In this document: one piece after another, positions 1-8,348 of the stretch
Layout of the letters: each line of letters opens with the position of its first letter
How positions within the stretch are numbered: position 1 is the first letter of the stretch
Assembly (NCBI RefSeq): GCF_000378245.1
Contig: NZ_KB899493.1
Span: 62,001-126,000, forward strand
Direction of reading: 5' to 3'
From: Aromatoleum toluclasticum ATCC 700605
Lineage (GTDB): Bacteria; Pseudomonadota; Gammaproteobacteria; Burkholderiales; Rhodocyclaceae
DNA length: 64,000 nt
Translations under genes and position numbers: made by a program
The notes under the pieces: model-generated
The model's input: only the letters and a program-made list of their open reading frames with translations
Database searches by the model: none
Told to the model about the DNA's origin: nothing

Positions 1-1
1 A

Positions 2-400
2 TCCCTGACCGTCGCGCCGACCGAGGACGCCTCGATGTCGCGCATGACCATCGTCACCACCGGATCGGACGACATCATCGAACAGATCACCAAGCAGCTG
101 AACAAGCTGGTCGAAGTGGTCAAGGTCGTCGATATCTCTGAGGCCGCGCACATCGAGCGCGAGCTGATGCTCACCAAGGTCCGCGCTACCGGCAAGGACC
201 GCGAGGAGATGAAGCGCATGGCGGAGATCTTCCGCGCACGCATCATCGACGTCACCGACACGTCCTACGTCATCGAACTGACCGGCAACCAGACGAAGCT
301 CGATGCGTTCATCAGCGCCATCGACCCGGCGCTGGTCCTGGAAACGGTGCGCTCCGGCGTCTGCGGCGTAGGCCGCGGCGACCGCATCCTGAAGGTCTGA
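2..400 (+). CDS. ilvH: Acetolactate synthase small (regulatory) subunit, 5'-truncated by window edge
   Basis: Regulatory subunit of acetohydroxyacid synthase, which makes acetolactate or acetohydroxybutyrate for valine, leucine and isoleucine. The reading frame is open from the first bases of the window, so the N-terminal ACT domain with most of the valine site lies upstream. The visible 132 residues carry the family's conserved segments: [19 protein letters not shown], then [10 protein letters not shown], and a C-terminal domain ending in GRGDRILKV. The internal ATG at position 35 is not the true start. ilvC follows 119 nt downstream on the same strand, the usual ilvIH-ilvC order. The catalytic subunit gene ilvI/ilvB should lie just outside the window. 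Confidence 0.95.
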   Translation, partial: SLTVAPTEDASMSRMTIVTTGSDDIIEQITKQLNKLVEVVKVVDISEAAHIERELMLTKVRATGKDREEMKRMAEIFRARIIDVTDTSYVIELTGNQTKLDAFISAIDPALVLETVRSGVCGVGRGDRILKV

Positions 401-445
401 TCCACGACCGCTGGACAGTCCGTTTCCGGAATACCGATCAACCGA

Positions 446-473
446 TTGCGACCGGCATGCCTGCCCTTATCAT
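446..473 (+). promoter_or_regulatory. Candidate promoter for ilvC
   Basis: TTGCGA at 446-451 and TATCAT at 468-473 with a 16-nt spacer, 47 nt before the ilvC start. Both hexamers deviate from consensus, so this is only a candidate. ilvC could also be read through from ilvH. Confidence 0.35.
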
Positions 474-519
474 GGCGGCGGCCGGGCAACATCCCCACCG
501 AAAGCGAAAAAGGAAAAAC

Positions 520-1536
520 ATGAAAGTCTATTACGACAAGGACGCCGACCTCTCCCTCATCAAGGGCAAGAAGATCAGCATCATCGGCTACGGCTCGCAG
601 GGCCACGCCCACGCCCAGAACCTGAAGGATTCCGGCTGCAAGGTCACCGTCGGCCTGCGCAAGGACGGCGCCTCGTGGAAGAAGGCCGAAGCGGCCGGCC
701 TGAAGGTCGAGGAAGTGGCCAAGGCGGTCAAGGGCGCCGACATCGTGATGATCCTGCTGCCGGACGAGAACATTCCGGGCGTGTACTACAACGACATCGA
801 GCCGAACATCAAGAAGGGCGCCACGCTCGCCTTCGCGCACGGCTTCAACGTGCATTACAACCAGGTCGTGCCGCGTGAAGATCTGGACGTGATCATGGTC
901 GCCCCGAAGGGCCCGGGCCACACCGTGCGCTCGGAATACCTGAAGGGCGGCGGCGTACCCTCGCTGATCGCCATCCACCAGGACCGTTCCGGCAAGGCCA
1001 AGGACATCGCGCTGTCGTACGCGGCGGCCAACGGCGGCACCAAGGGCGGCGTGATCGAGACCAACTTCCGCGAAGAGACCGAGACCGACCTCTTCGGCGA
1101 ACAGGCCGTGCTGTGCGGCGGCGCCGTCGAGCTGGTCAAGATGGGCTTCGAGACCCTCACCGAAGCCGGCTACGCGCCCGAAATGGCCTACTTCGAGTGC
1201 CTGCACGAGCTCAAGCTGATCGTCGACCTGATGTACGAAGGCGGCATCGCGAACATGAACTACTCGATCTCGAACAACGCCGAGTACGGCGAGTACGTGA
1301 CCGGTCCGGAAGTCATCAACGCGCAATCCCGCGAAGCCATGCGCGCCGCGCTGAAGCGCATCCAGACCGGCGAGTACGCCAAGATGTTCATCCAGGAAGG
1401 CAAGACGAACTATCCGTCGATGACCGCGCGTCGCCGTCTCAACGCTGCCCACCCGATCGAGCAGGTCGGCGGCCAGCTGCGCGACATGATGCCCTGGATC
1501 AAGAAGAACAAGCTGGTCGACCAGTCGAAGAACTGA
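520..1536 (+). CDS. ilvC: Ketol-acid reductoisomerase (NADP+), class I
   Basis: Converts acetolactate to dihydroxyisovalerate, and the isoleucine analogue likewise, in the cytoplasm with Mg2+ and NADPH. At 338 residues this is the short class I form. The Rossmann nucleotide loop [10 protein letters not shown] lies at about residues 23-32, followed by the proton-shuttle region FAHGFNVHY. The knotted C-terminal domain contains [17 protein letters not shown] with the metal-binding acidic residues. I chose the ATG at 520 ([16 protein letters not shown]) because the A/G-rich AAAAAGGAAAAAC precedes it and homologues start there. The frame is open upstream to 457, but those residues look non-coding. 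A strong terminator follows at 1554-1590. Confidence 0.98.
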   Translation: MKVYYDKDADLSLIKGKKISIIGYGSQGHAHAQNLKDSGCKVTVGLRKDGASWKKAEAAGLKVEEVAKAVKGADIVMILLPDENIPGVYYNDIEPNIKKGATLAFAHGFNVHYNQVVPREDLDVIMVAPKGPGHTVRSEYLKGGGVPSLIAIHQDRSGKAKDIALSYAAANGGTKGGVIETNFREETETDLFGEQAVLCGGAVELVKMGFETLTEAGYAPEMAYFECLHELKLIVDLMYEGGIANMNYSISNNAEYGEYVTGPEVINAQSREAMRAALKRIQTGEYAKMFIQEGKTNYPSMTARRRLNAAHPIEQVGGQLRDMMPWIKKNKLVDQSKN

Positions 1537-1553
1537 GCCGCATCGGCATAACA

Positions 1554-1590
1554 GGCCGGGCTGCGCCGTGCGCGCGGGCCCGGCCTTTTT
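1554..1590 (+). terminator. Rho-independent terminator after ilvC
   Basis: Stem GGCCGGGC (1554-1561) pairs perfectly with GCCCGGCC (1578-1585) and is followed by five T (1586-1590). It lies between ilvC and psd, so psd probably has its own promoter or depends on read-through. Confidence 0.8.
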
Positions 1591-1605
1591 CATATCGGGT
1601 ACGCC

Positions 1606-2256
1606 ATGTCCAACAGCAACTATCCTCACCCCATCCTGGCACGCGAAGGCTGGCCGTTCATCGCGATCGCGCTGGTCGTGACGTTGGTGATCAACACTTC
1701 GGCAGGCTTCGGCTGGGCCCTTCCGTTCTGGATCCTGTTCGCCTTCGTGGTGCAGTTCTTCCGCGACCCCGCGCGCCCGATCCCGCAAGGCGCCAAGGAT
1801 GTCCTGTCGCCCGCCGACGGTCGCATCGTGGCGATCGAGCCGGTGCGCGACCCCTACCTCGACCGCGACTGCGTGAAGATCAGCGTGTTCATGAACGTGT
1901 TCAACGTGCATTCGAACCGCATCCCGGTGGACAGCGAGGTCATCAACCACTGGTACAACGCCGGCCGCTTCGTGAACGCCGCGCTCGACAAGGCTTCGGT
2001 CGAGAACGAGCGCAATGCGCTACACCTGCGCACGCGCGATGGCCAGGACGTGACCTGCGTGCAGGTCGCCGGCCTCGTTGCGCGCCGTATCCTGTGCTAC
2101 GTCGAAACGGGTGCCAAGGTCGCGCGTGGCCAGCGCTACGGCTTCATCCGCTTCGGTTCGCGCGTTGACCTCTACCTGCCGACCGGGACGCGCGCACGCG
2201 TGACGATCGGCGACAAGGTTTCGGCCTCGAGCACCATCCTCGCCGAGCTTCCCTGA
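1606..2256 (+). CDS. psd: Phosphatidylserine decarboxylase proenzyme, short form
   Basis: Decarboxylates phosphatidylserine to phosphatidylethanolamine at the inner membrane. At 216 residues it is the short (archaeal-type) family member, with membrane-associating hydrophobic segments near residues 18-55. Conserved blocks are [20 protein letters not shown] and the histidine-containing [11 protein letters not shown]. The self-cleavage site is FGS (residues 183-185): Ser185 would become the pyruvoyl cofactor, leaving a small alpha chain of about 30 residues. pssA, which makes the substrate, follows 101 nt downstream, so the two steps of PE synthesis are encoded together. Confidence 0.95.
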   Translation: MSNSNYPHPILAREGWPFIAIALVVTLVINTSAGFGWALPFWILFAFVVQFFRDPARPIPQGAKDVLSPADGRIVAIEPVRDPYLDRDCVKISVFMNVFNVHSNRIPVDSEVINHWYNAGRFVNAALDKASVENERNALHLRTRDGQDVTCVQVAGLVARRILCYVETGAKVARGQRYGFIRFGSRVDLYLPTGTRARVTIGDKVSASSTILAELP

Positions 2257-2357
2257 TCGCCCGCCTGCGAGGGGGGTCATCCCGACCACCCCTCGCTGCG
2301 TTAGAATCGGCAACCGGCCACCACGCGCACCCGCCCTGCGCAGGAACGTCATATTCC

Positions 2358-3161
2358 ATGCCACTGATCTCCAACGAAAAACGCCGCCGCGGCATCTACA
2401 TCCTGCCCAACCTGTTCACCACCGCAGCGCTGTTCGCCGGCTTCTACGCGATCGTGCAGGCCATGAACCTGCGCTTCGAATCCGCCGCGGTCGCGATCTT
2501 CGTCGCCATGGTGCTCGACGGACTGGACGGCCGCGTGGCGCGCCTGACGCGCACGCAGAGCGCATTCGGCGCCGAGTACGACTCGCTGTCCGACATGGTG
2601 TCGTTCGGTGCCGCCCCCGCACTGGTGGTGTATGAGTGGGCGCTCAAGGACACCGGGAAATTCGGCTGGATCGCGGCCTTCATTTATTGCGCCGGAGCCG
2701 CGCTGCGACTGGCCCGCTTCAATACCAACATCGACGTCGTCGACAAGCGCTTCTTCCAGGGTCTGCCCAGCCCGGCAGCCGCCGCGCTGGTTGCCGGGCT
2801 GGTGTGGGTCGTGACCGACCTGGGGCTCGCCGGCCAGGACGTGCGCTGGCTTGCGGGCGTGCTCACGATCTTTGCGGGCGTCTCGATGGTCAGCAACGTG
2901 CTGTTCTGGAGCGGCAAGGATATCAACCTGCGCAAGAGCGTTCCCTTCATCGTCGTGATCGCGCTGGTGATGGCGTTCGCGCTCGTGTCCAGCTATCCGC
3001 CGGGCGTGCTCTTCGGACTCTTCCTCCTCTACGCAGGCTCCGGCTATGTCGTGTATGTGATGCGCTGGCTGAAGAAGCGGCGCGAGGGCACGCCCGCCGC
3101 CGCGACTGCCCCGGCGGCCGAGGTCCGGGCCGGGGACGACGAAGCTTCCACACCGCAGTAG
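2358..3161 (+). CDS. pssA: CDP-diacylglycerol--serine O-phosphatidyltransferase
   Basis: Makes phosphatidylserine from CDP-diacylglycerol and serine, the step before Psd. The protein has 267 residues and is a multi-pass membrane protein. The CDP-alcohol phosphatidyltransferase signature is complete: Asp54, Asp57-Gly58, Ala61-Arg62, Gly71, Asp75 and Asp79, within DGLDGRVARLTR and the following GAEYDSLSD. Several hydrophobic helices follow, and the tail is charged and Ala-rich. The start is the ATG at 2358 (MPLISNEKRRRGIYILPNL), which matches family N-termini. A TAGAAT at 2302-2307 could be a -10 element, but no good -35 accompanies it. Confidence 0.96.
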   Translation: MPLISNEKRRRGIYILPNLFTTAALFAGFYAIVQAMNLRFESAAVAIFVAMVLDGLDGRVARLTRTQSAFGAEYDSLSDMVSFGAAPALVVYEWALKDTGKFGWIAAFIYCAGAALRLARFNTNIDVVDKRFFQGLPSPAAAALVAGLVWVVTDLGLAGQDVRWLAGVLTIFAGVSMVSNVLFWSGKDINLRKSVPFIVVIALVMAFALVSSYPPGVLFGLFLLYAGSGYVVYVMRWLKKRREGTPAAATAPAAEVRAGDDEASTPQ

Positions 3162-3320
3162 GCTCGGCGCGGGGGGCGGACGCGCTGGCGCCCGCCTGTT
3201 CCCCCGCCCCGTCCGCCGGGACGCCCACCCCGCGGACCTTCACGAATTCTTCACCATGCCTTGAGCGCTGCTTGACGGCCGGGCTGCAAGCATCCCTGCT
3301 TGCCGCATCCGGAGCCCTGC

Positions 3321-5201
3321 ATGTCCGCCCTGCCCTCGTCCCGCACGCTCAACGCCTACTTCCTGATCACGTGGCTGGTGGCGCTCGTGCAGTTGTTCTC
3401 GCAGCAGGGCGCGAGCGACTACGTGAGCCCGGCGGTTAGCGGCTGGACCCTCGCGGCGACACTCTCGTACGCGTTCATGTACCTGCTGCCGAGCGTCGCG
3501 ATCGGACATGGACTGCGTTGGCTGTTGGCAGGCCGCAAGGCGTTTCGGCGCGGACCCGCTATCCTCGCGGCAGCGGCGATCGTGCTGACGGGTTTCACGC
3601 AGGTACTGCTATTCGCGGACTGCGTGATACACAAGATGTACGGGTTCCACGTCAACGGTTTCGTCGTGAACCTGGTGCTTTCGGGAGGCGGTATCGCCTC
3701 GCTCGGCGTCAGCCACAGCGCCGAGATGACGGCCGGCGCGATCGCCCTCGCACTGGTCGCGCTGCAGGCTGCGGCCTGGGTATGGGTGCTGCGGCGGGGC
3801 GCCGGCGATGGTGCCTGGAGGCTGCGCGGTGCATGGGCGATGGCACTGTTCCTGGCGCTGACCACAGGCGAGCGCATCGCTTACGCCTACAGCGAGATGT
3901 CGAACTACCAGCCCATCCTGTTCGCCAGCGAGCATTTCCCGCTTTATCAGCCGCTGACCTTCCGCAACTTCGCGCAGAAACTGGGTTTCAAGGTTGATCA
4001 GGCAACCGCGCGCAGCCTGCACGAACTGGAAGGTAGCCTGAGCTACCCCCAGCGGCCGCTGCGCGTGACGCCGCCGGACAAGCCGATGAACATCGTCTGG
4101 CTGGTCGCGGAGTCGCTGCGCTTCGACATGCTCGACCCGAAGATCATGCCGAACCTGTGGGGGCTCTCGAACGATGCCGTACGTCTGGAAAAGCACTTCA
4201 GCGGTAGCAACACGACGCAGATGGGCGTGTTCTCGATGTTCTACGGCCTGTACGGAAATTACTGGTTCCCGATGCTGGCCGCCCGCCAAGCGCCGGTGCT
4301 GATGGAGGTGCTGCGGCAGCAGAACTACCAGTTCAGCCTGAACACGAGCCAGCGCTTTACCTACCCGGCCTTCGACAAGACGGTGTTCGCCGGCATGCGG
4401 ACGGAGGATCTGCATTCGCTGGAAGGCGGGGCGCCGGCCTGGCGGCGCGACGCGCGCAATATCGACGTGCTGATCGATTTCATCGACCGGCGCGATCCCG
4501 CCCGCCCCTTCATGACCTACATGTTTTTCGAGTCGACGCACGCGAACTACGACTATCCGCCGGAGGCCGAGATCTTCACCCCGGTCCTGCAGGAATTCAA
4601 CTACCGGACGGGAGACTTCCGGGCGCAGATCGGGCAGATCAAGAATCGCTACATCAACGCCGCACATCACGTGGACAGCCAGATCGGACGCATGATCGAC
4701 CACCTGAAGAAGCGCGGCCTACTCGACAACACCATCGTGATCGTGCTCGGAGACCATGGCGAGGAATTCATGGAGCGCAGCCGCTGGGGCCATGGCGCGG
4801 AGTTCAACCGTTTCCAGACGAGCACGCCGGGCGTAATTCACGTGCCGGGCCGTGCGCCGCGCGTCGTGACCGGCATCAGCAGCCACCTCGACATTCCCGC
4901 AACTCTGATGCCGCTGCTGGGAGTGCAGAATCCCCCGGAGGATTACTCGCTGGGCCACGATCTGCTCGCTCCGGATTTTCACCGCGAATACGCCGTCGCC
5001 GCCGACTGGAACCGTCTCGCCTACATCGGCGACGACTTCAGGGTGACCTTCCCGGTCAATGCGATCGGCGCCGCACACAACCAGGCGAGCGACGGCGACG
5101 ATCGCCCCCTCGCCCACGCGGACGAGGCAATCGCATCGATCCGCTCGGCGATGATGGAGATCATGGCGAATCTGGCGCGATTCAGCCGACACCGCGGATA
5201 A
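3321..5201 (+). CDS. YejM/PbgA-like inner-membrane protein: DUF3413 membrane domain plus sulfatase-fold periplasmic domain
   Basis: 626 residues. The first ~190 form several membrane helices of the DUF3413 type, and residues from about 254 form an alkaline-phosphatase/sulfatase fold beginning NIVWLVAESLRFDML. SGSNTTQMG (294-302) aligns by eye with the same block in E. coli YejM/PbgA/LapC, which controls LPS synthesis through LapB/FtsH. Unlike my recollection of E. coli YejM, this protein keeps a metal-site-like GDHGEEF (477-483) and WGH (489-491), so it may be catalytic. The ATG at 3321 is preceded by GGAG six bases upstream; a TTG at 3300 is in frame but lacks a ribosome site. A response regulator gene follows 47 nt later. 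Confidence 0.82.
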   Translation: MSALPSSRTLNAYFLITWLVALVQLFSQQGASDYVSPAVSGWTLAATLSYAFMYLLPSVAIGHGLRWLLAGRKAFRRGPAILAAAAIVLTGFTQVLLFADCVIHKMYGFHVNGFVVNLVLSGGGIASLGVSHSAEMTAGAIALALVALQAAAWVWVLRRGAGDGAWRLRGAWAMALFLALTTGERIAYAYSEMSNYQPILFASEHFPLYQPLTFRNFAQKLGFKVDQATARSLHELEGSLSYPQRPLRVTPPDKPMNIVWLVAESLRFDMLDPKIMPNLWGLSNDAVRLEKHFSGSNTTQMGVFSMFYGLYGNYWFPMLAARQAPVLMEVLRQQNYQFSLNTSQRFTYPAFDKTVFAGMRTEDLHSLEGGAPAWRRDARNIDVLIDFIDRRDPARPFMTYMFFESTHANYDYPPEAEIFTPVLQEFNYRTGDFRAQIGQIKNRYINAAHHVDSQIGRMIDHLKKRGLLDNTIVIVLGDHGEEFMERSRWGHGAEFNRFQTSTPGVIHVPGRAPRVVTGISSHLDIPATLMPLLGVQNPPEDYSLGHDLLAPDFHREYAVAADWNRLAYIGDDFRVTFPVNAIGAAHNQASDGDDRPLAHADEAIASIRSAMMEIMANLARFSRHRG

Positions 5202-5248
5202 TGGCGGGGCGCGACGCTCCCCGCGTCCGACTGGAGACTGGAATCCGC

Positions 5249-5920
5249 ATGCGGCTACTGTTGGTGGAAGACAACCGCGACATTCTTGCGAATCTCGCGG
5301 ATTACCTGGCCTTGAAGGGCTACGAGGTCGACTGCGCACAGGATGGGCTGACCGGCCTGCATCTCGCCGCGACCCAGCAGTACGACCTGATCGTGCTCGA
5401 CGTGATGCTGCCGGGCATGGACGGCTTCACGCTGTGCCAGCGTCTGCGCGACAGCGAGCGCAGCCACGTGCCCGTGATCATGCTGACCGCGCGCGACACG
5501 CTCGACGACCGGCTGCAGGGCTTCCGCACCGGTGCGGACGACTATCTGACCAAGCCCTTCGCCCTTTCCGAGCTAGCGGCCCGCATCGCGGCCGTGCTCA
5601 AGCGTACACGGGGTGGCGGCCGACGCATACTCAGCGTCGCGGACCTGCAGTACGACCTCGACACACTCGCCGTCACACGCGCCGGGCAAACCCTGCACGT
5701 CGGCCCGATCGGCCTGAAGCTGCTCGAACTGCTGATGCAGAAGAGCCCCAGCGTGGTCCGGCGCGAGGCCCTCGAGAGCGCCCTTTGGGGCGATTCGCCC
5801 CCCGACAGCGACAGCCTGCGCAGTCACATCCACACGCTGCGACAACAGATAGACAAGCCCTTCGACTCCCCGCTGCTGCACACCGTACACGGAGTCGGCT
5901 ACCGGCTCGCCGCAGCCTAG
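5249..5920 (+). CDS. OmpR-family response regulator
   Basis: 223 residues with a receiver domain (1 to ~115) and a C-terminal winged-helix DNA-binding domain. The acidic pair Glu7/Asp8, phospho-acceptor Asp51 (IVLDVMLPGMDG), Thr80 and Lys102 are all present. The effector domain ends HTVHGVGYRLAAA, as in the OmpR/PhoB class. The ATG at 5249 is preceded by a purine-rich CTGGAGACTGGAA. The open frame reaches 5201 but the extra residues do not belong to the receiver fold. The kinase gene starts 65 nt downstream, and the upstream YejM-like gene lies 47 nt away, so the three genes probably form one transcript. Confidence 0.93.
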   Translation: MRLLLVEDNRDILANLADYLALKGYEVDCAQDGLTGLHLAATQQYDLIVLDVMLPGMDGFTLCQRLRDSERSHVPVIMLTARDTLDDRLQGFRTGADDYLTKPFALSELAARIAAVLKRTRGGGRRILSVADLQYDLDTLAVTRAGQTLHVGPIGLKLLELLMQKSPSVVRREALESALWGDSPPDSDSLRSHIHTLRQQIDKPFDSPLLHTVHGVGYRLAAA

Positions 5921-5985
5921 GATGAAGCGTTCCGGCGGAACCCCGTGCGCATTTGCGCGAACGGCGGCACGACAACAGGGCTGAC

Positions 5986-7254
5986 ATGGCGGCACCGCAA
6001 AGTCTCGCGTCGCGCATCGTCGCGGCATTCGTCCTGATGGCCGCGTTTGTCGCGGGCGTCTTCGCGCTGATCATCGTCGAAGCGATCAACACGGTTGAAA
6101 CACGCCTCGTCACCGATGCGCTGAACCACCAGCTCGATTTCATCATCGACGAATCGAACGAGGGGCGATTTCCGGCTCTCGGCCCAGGTCTGGACCTTTA
6201 TGTCGCCCCCATCGGCGCGAGTGCGTCCCTGCCGGCGTGGCTCGCACCGCTGCAGGAAGGCCTGCATGAAACCGAGAACGACGACGAGGCCTTTCACGTG
6301 CTGGTGCGCGACCGGGAGGGCAAGCGCTATGTCCTCGTACTCGACCAGGAGGACTTCGAGCGACGCGAGACCATGCTGTTCGTCGCGGTCACCGCGGGAG
6401 TGGTGATTTCCATCCTCGCCGCGGCCCTGCTCGGGCGGGCACTCGCGCGCACCGTGATCTCGCCGGTCGTGCGCCTGTCGGGACAGGTACAGCACCGCGA
6501 CCAGTTGCTGCCGCTCGCACCGCCACTCGCCGCCGAATACGCGGAGGACGAAGTCGGCAAGCTGGCCGCGGCTTTCGACGAGACGCTCGGAAGCCTGCGC
6601 GAGGCGCTGGAACGCGAACAGCTCTTCACCAGCGACGTGAGCCACGAGTTGCGCACGCCGCTGATGGTGATCGCCAGTTCCTGCGAGTTGCTCGAGGCGC
6701 AGGAACTGGCGCCGCAGCAGCTCGCACAGATCAACCGCATCGGCCGCGCCTGCGCCGAGATGCAGGAGCTGGTGGAGACTTTCCTGAGCCTCGCTCGCGT
6801 GCCGCAGGAGCGCGGCACGAAGCTCGCGGGCGCGTCGCTCGCCGCGGTGGCGACCGAACAGTTGCACCGCTGGCAACCCGAGGCAGCGCAGCGTGGCCTC
6901 GCACTCGATCTCGTCAGCGAAAGCGTGGACGATGGCGTCTATCCGGCACCCTTGTTGCGTGCGGTGCTGACAAACCTCGTGCGCAACGCCATCCACTACA
7001 CCGATGAAGGCTTCGTGCGCTTGGTGCTGCGCGATGGCGGTTTTTCGGTGCTGGATTCCGGCGCGGGGATTCCGGAGGCGGAGCGCGCGCTGGTGTTCCG
7101 GCCGTTCGCCCGCGGCGGCAGTACGCGCGGCGACGGCATCGGCATCGGGCTGTCGCTGGTACAACGCATCTGCGACCGGCAGGGATGGCAGATCAGCCTG
7201 TCCCCCCGCGAAGGCTCCGGCTGCGAGTTCCGGGTCCAGCTGCGCGCCTCGTGA
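5986..7254 (+). CDS. Sensor histidine kinase, partner of the upstream regulator
   Basis: 422 residues. Membrane segments at about 10-32 and 131-150 flank a periplasmic sensor of about 95 residues rich in acidic residues (HETENDDEAFHV). A HAMP-like linker leads to the H-box TSDVSHELRTPLMVI with phospho-acceptor His220. The catalytic domain has the N-box LTNLVRNAIHY, G1 box LDSGAGIP and G2 box GDGIGIGLSL. The start at 5986 follows AGGG and places the membrane segment properly; a TTG at 5953 is a weaker alternative. Ligand unknown. The link to the YejM-like gene suggests an envelope or lipid signal, which is inference only. Confidence 0.92.
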   Translation: MAAPQSLASRIVAAFVLMAAFVAGVFALIIVEAINTVETRLVTDALNHQLDFIIDESNEGRFPALGPGLDLYVAPIGASASLPAWLAPLQEGLHETENDDEAFHVLVRDREGKRYVLVLDQEDFERRETMLFVAVTAGVVISILAAALLGRALARTVISPVVRLSGQVQHRDQLLPLAPPLAAEYAEDEVGKLAAAFDETLGSLREALEREQLFTSDVSHELRTPLMVIASSCELLEAQELAPQQLAQINRIGRACAEMQELVETFLSLARVPQERGTKLAGASLAAVATEQLHRWQPEAAQRGLALDLVSESVDDGVYPAPLLRAVLTNLVRNAIHYTDEGFVRLVLRDGGFSVLDSGAGIPEAERALVFRPFARGGSTRGDGIGIGLSLVQRICDRQGWQISLSPREGSGCEFRVQLRAS

Positions 7255-7342
7255 CGCGAACTCCAGGCTCCGCACAGGCGCTTGGGGCGCTGTGACCCGC
7301 CCCTGAGGCGAACGCGGGATGCCCCGCACATGGAACCGTCTG

Positions 7343-8293
7343 TCAGCGCGTCAGCTCGGAGGTGAGCTTCTTCAGGTCCAGGGTACGGGCACGCTCGGCG
7401 ATTTCGGGCGCATGACGCCGCTGCAGCTCCTTGGCATTGTCGACGAACTGGCCGAAGGCGGGCTTGAGCGCGGCCCCGTCCAGCCGACGCCCGCCGGCGT
7501 AGTAGCGCTTCGCGACGTGCCCCAGCGCGTAGGTCGTGGCGAACGAGAACGCCGAGCCGGTGGCCTCGCTGCCAATGGTCCGTCCGACCTTGCCCAACAC
7601 CTTGCCGAGCAGGCCGCCGACAAGTTTGCGGCCGAACTGCTCGACGTACTGCGAGGTGAGGCCGACGCCGACGGTCGCCAGGAAATCGGTAATGTGGCTA
7701 CGGTCGAGCTCGAAGCCGTGGGCCTTGCCGACGCGATACACGAGGCGCGTCTGCAGCGGAATGATCGCCATCGACGCGAGCGACTCGGGCAGCAGTTCGA
7801 GCGCACCGTTGAGGATCGCCGCATTGAGGATCATCTTGTCCAGTTCGGCCTGGTTGGGCCCGGCAGGCGCCGCCGGTGACGGGACGGACAGGATTTCCGG
7901 CAGGGGCCTGTCGGCCGGGGCCTGCGCCAGCGCATCGGCGTCGTCCACGACAGGAGCGGTTTCGCCTCGCACAAGCTGCAGCGAGGCGCCCAGGCGCTCC
8001 AGGAACGCTGTCTCGGCCACGTCATGCACGCCGTCGGCGTCGCATACGCCGACCGCCATCTCGAAAGCGAGCTGGCGCAGTTCGGGCGAGTCGAGTCCGG
8101 CGGCAGCCTGCTCCAGCGTGACACGTTTCAGCAGGACATCCTGATAGAGCGACATCACGTCGATGCCGGCGCCAGCCGACAACGATTCGGCGGTGCGCCG
8201 CACATGTTCGCGTTCGCGCGGGTCGTTACGGCCGTCGGCAAACGCTGCCATCAGGCAAATGGTGAGCAGGGATCGGGTCTGTTCGGGAGTCAT
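7343..8293 (-). CDS. TerB-like plus DUF697 protein of unknown function
   Basis: 316 residues. The N-terminal ~125 residues form an acidic helical domain resembling TerB/DnaJ-accessory domains (LLTICLMAAFADGRNDPRE and a second CDADGVHDVAE motif, both with spaced Asp residues). A Pro/Ala linker follows. Residues ~155-270 resemble DUF697: hydrophobic IIPLQTRLVYRVG, then Gly-rich GLLGKVLGKVGRTIGSEATG. DUF697 proteins are usually membrane-associated and found next to GTPases, but no GTPase gene is adjacent. The gene lies 55 nt after the kinase gene on the same strand and may be the last gene of that transcript. Confidence 0.7.
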   Translation of the reverse strand: MTPEQTRSLLTICLMAAFADGRNDPREREHVRRTAESLSAGAGIDVMSLYQDVLLKRVTLEQAAAGLDSPELRQLAFEMAVGVCDADGVHDVAETAFLERLGASLQLVRGETAPVVDDADALAQAPADRPLPEILSVPSPAAPAGPNQAELDKMILNAAILNGALELLPESLASMAIIPLQTRLVYRVGKAHGFELDRSHITDFLATVGVGLTSQYVEQFGRKLVGGLLGKVLGKVGRTIGSEATGSAFSFATTYALGHVAKRYYAGGRRLDGAALKPAFGQFVDNAKELQRRHAPEIAERARTLDLKKLTSELTR

Positions 8294-8348
8294 CGGTCCA
8301 TTTCTCGCAGCAACAAAACGGTTTCGAAAGGAACCCTGCCGCGGGATT

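Noticed and set aside
265-1950. 561-codon minus-strand frame opposite ilvC and psd
   Set aside because: Antisense shadow; ilvC and psd are certain.
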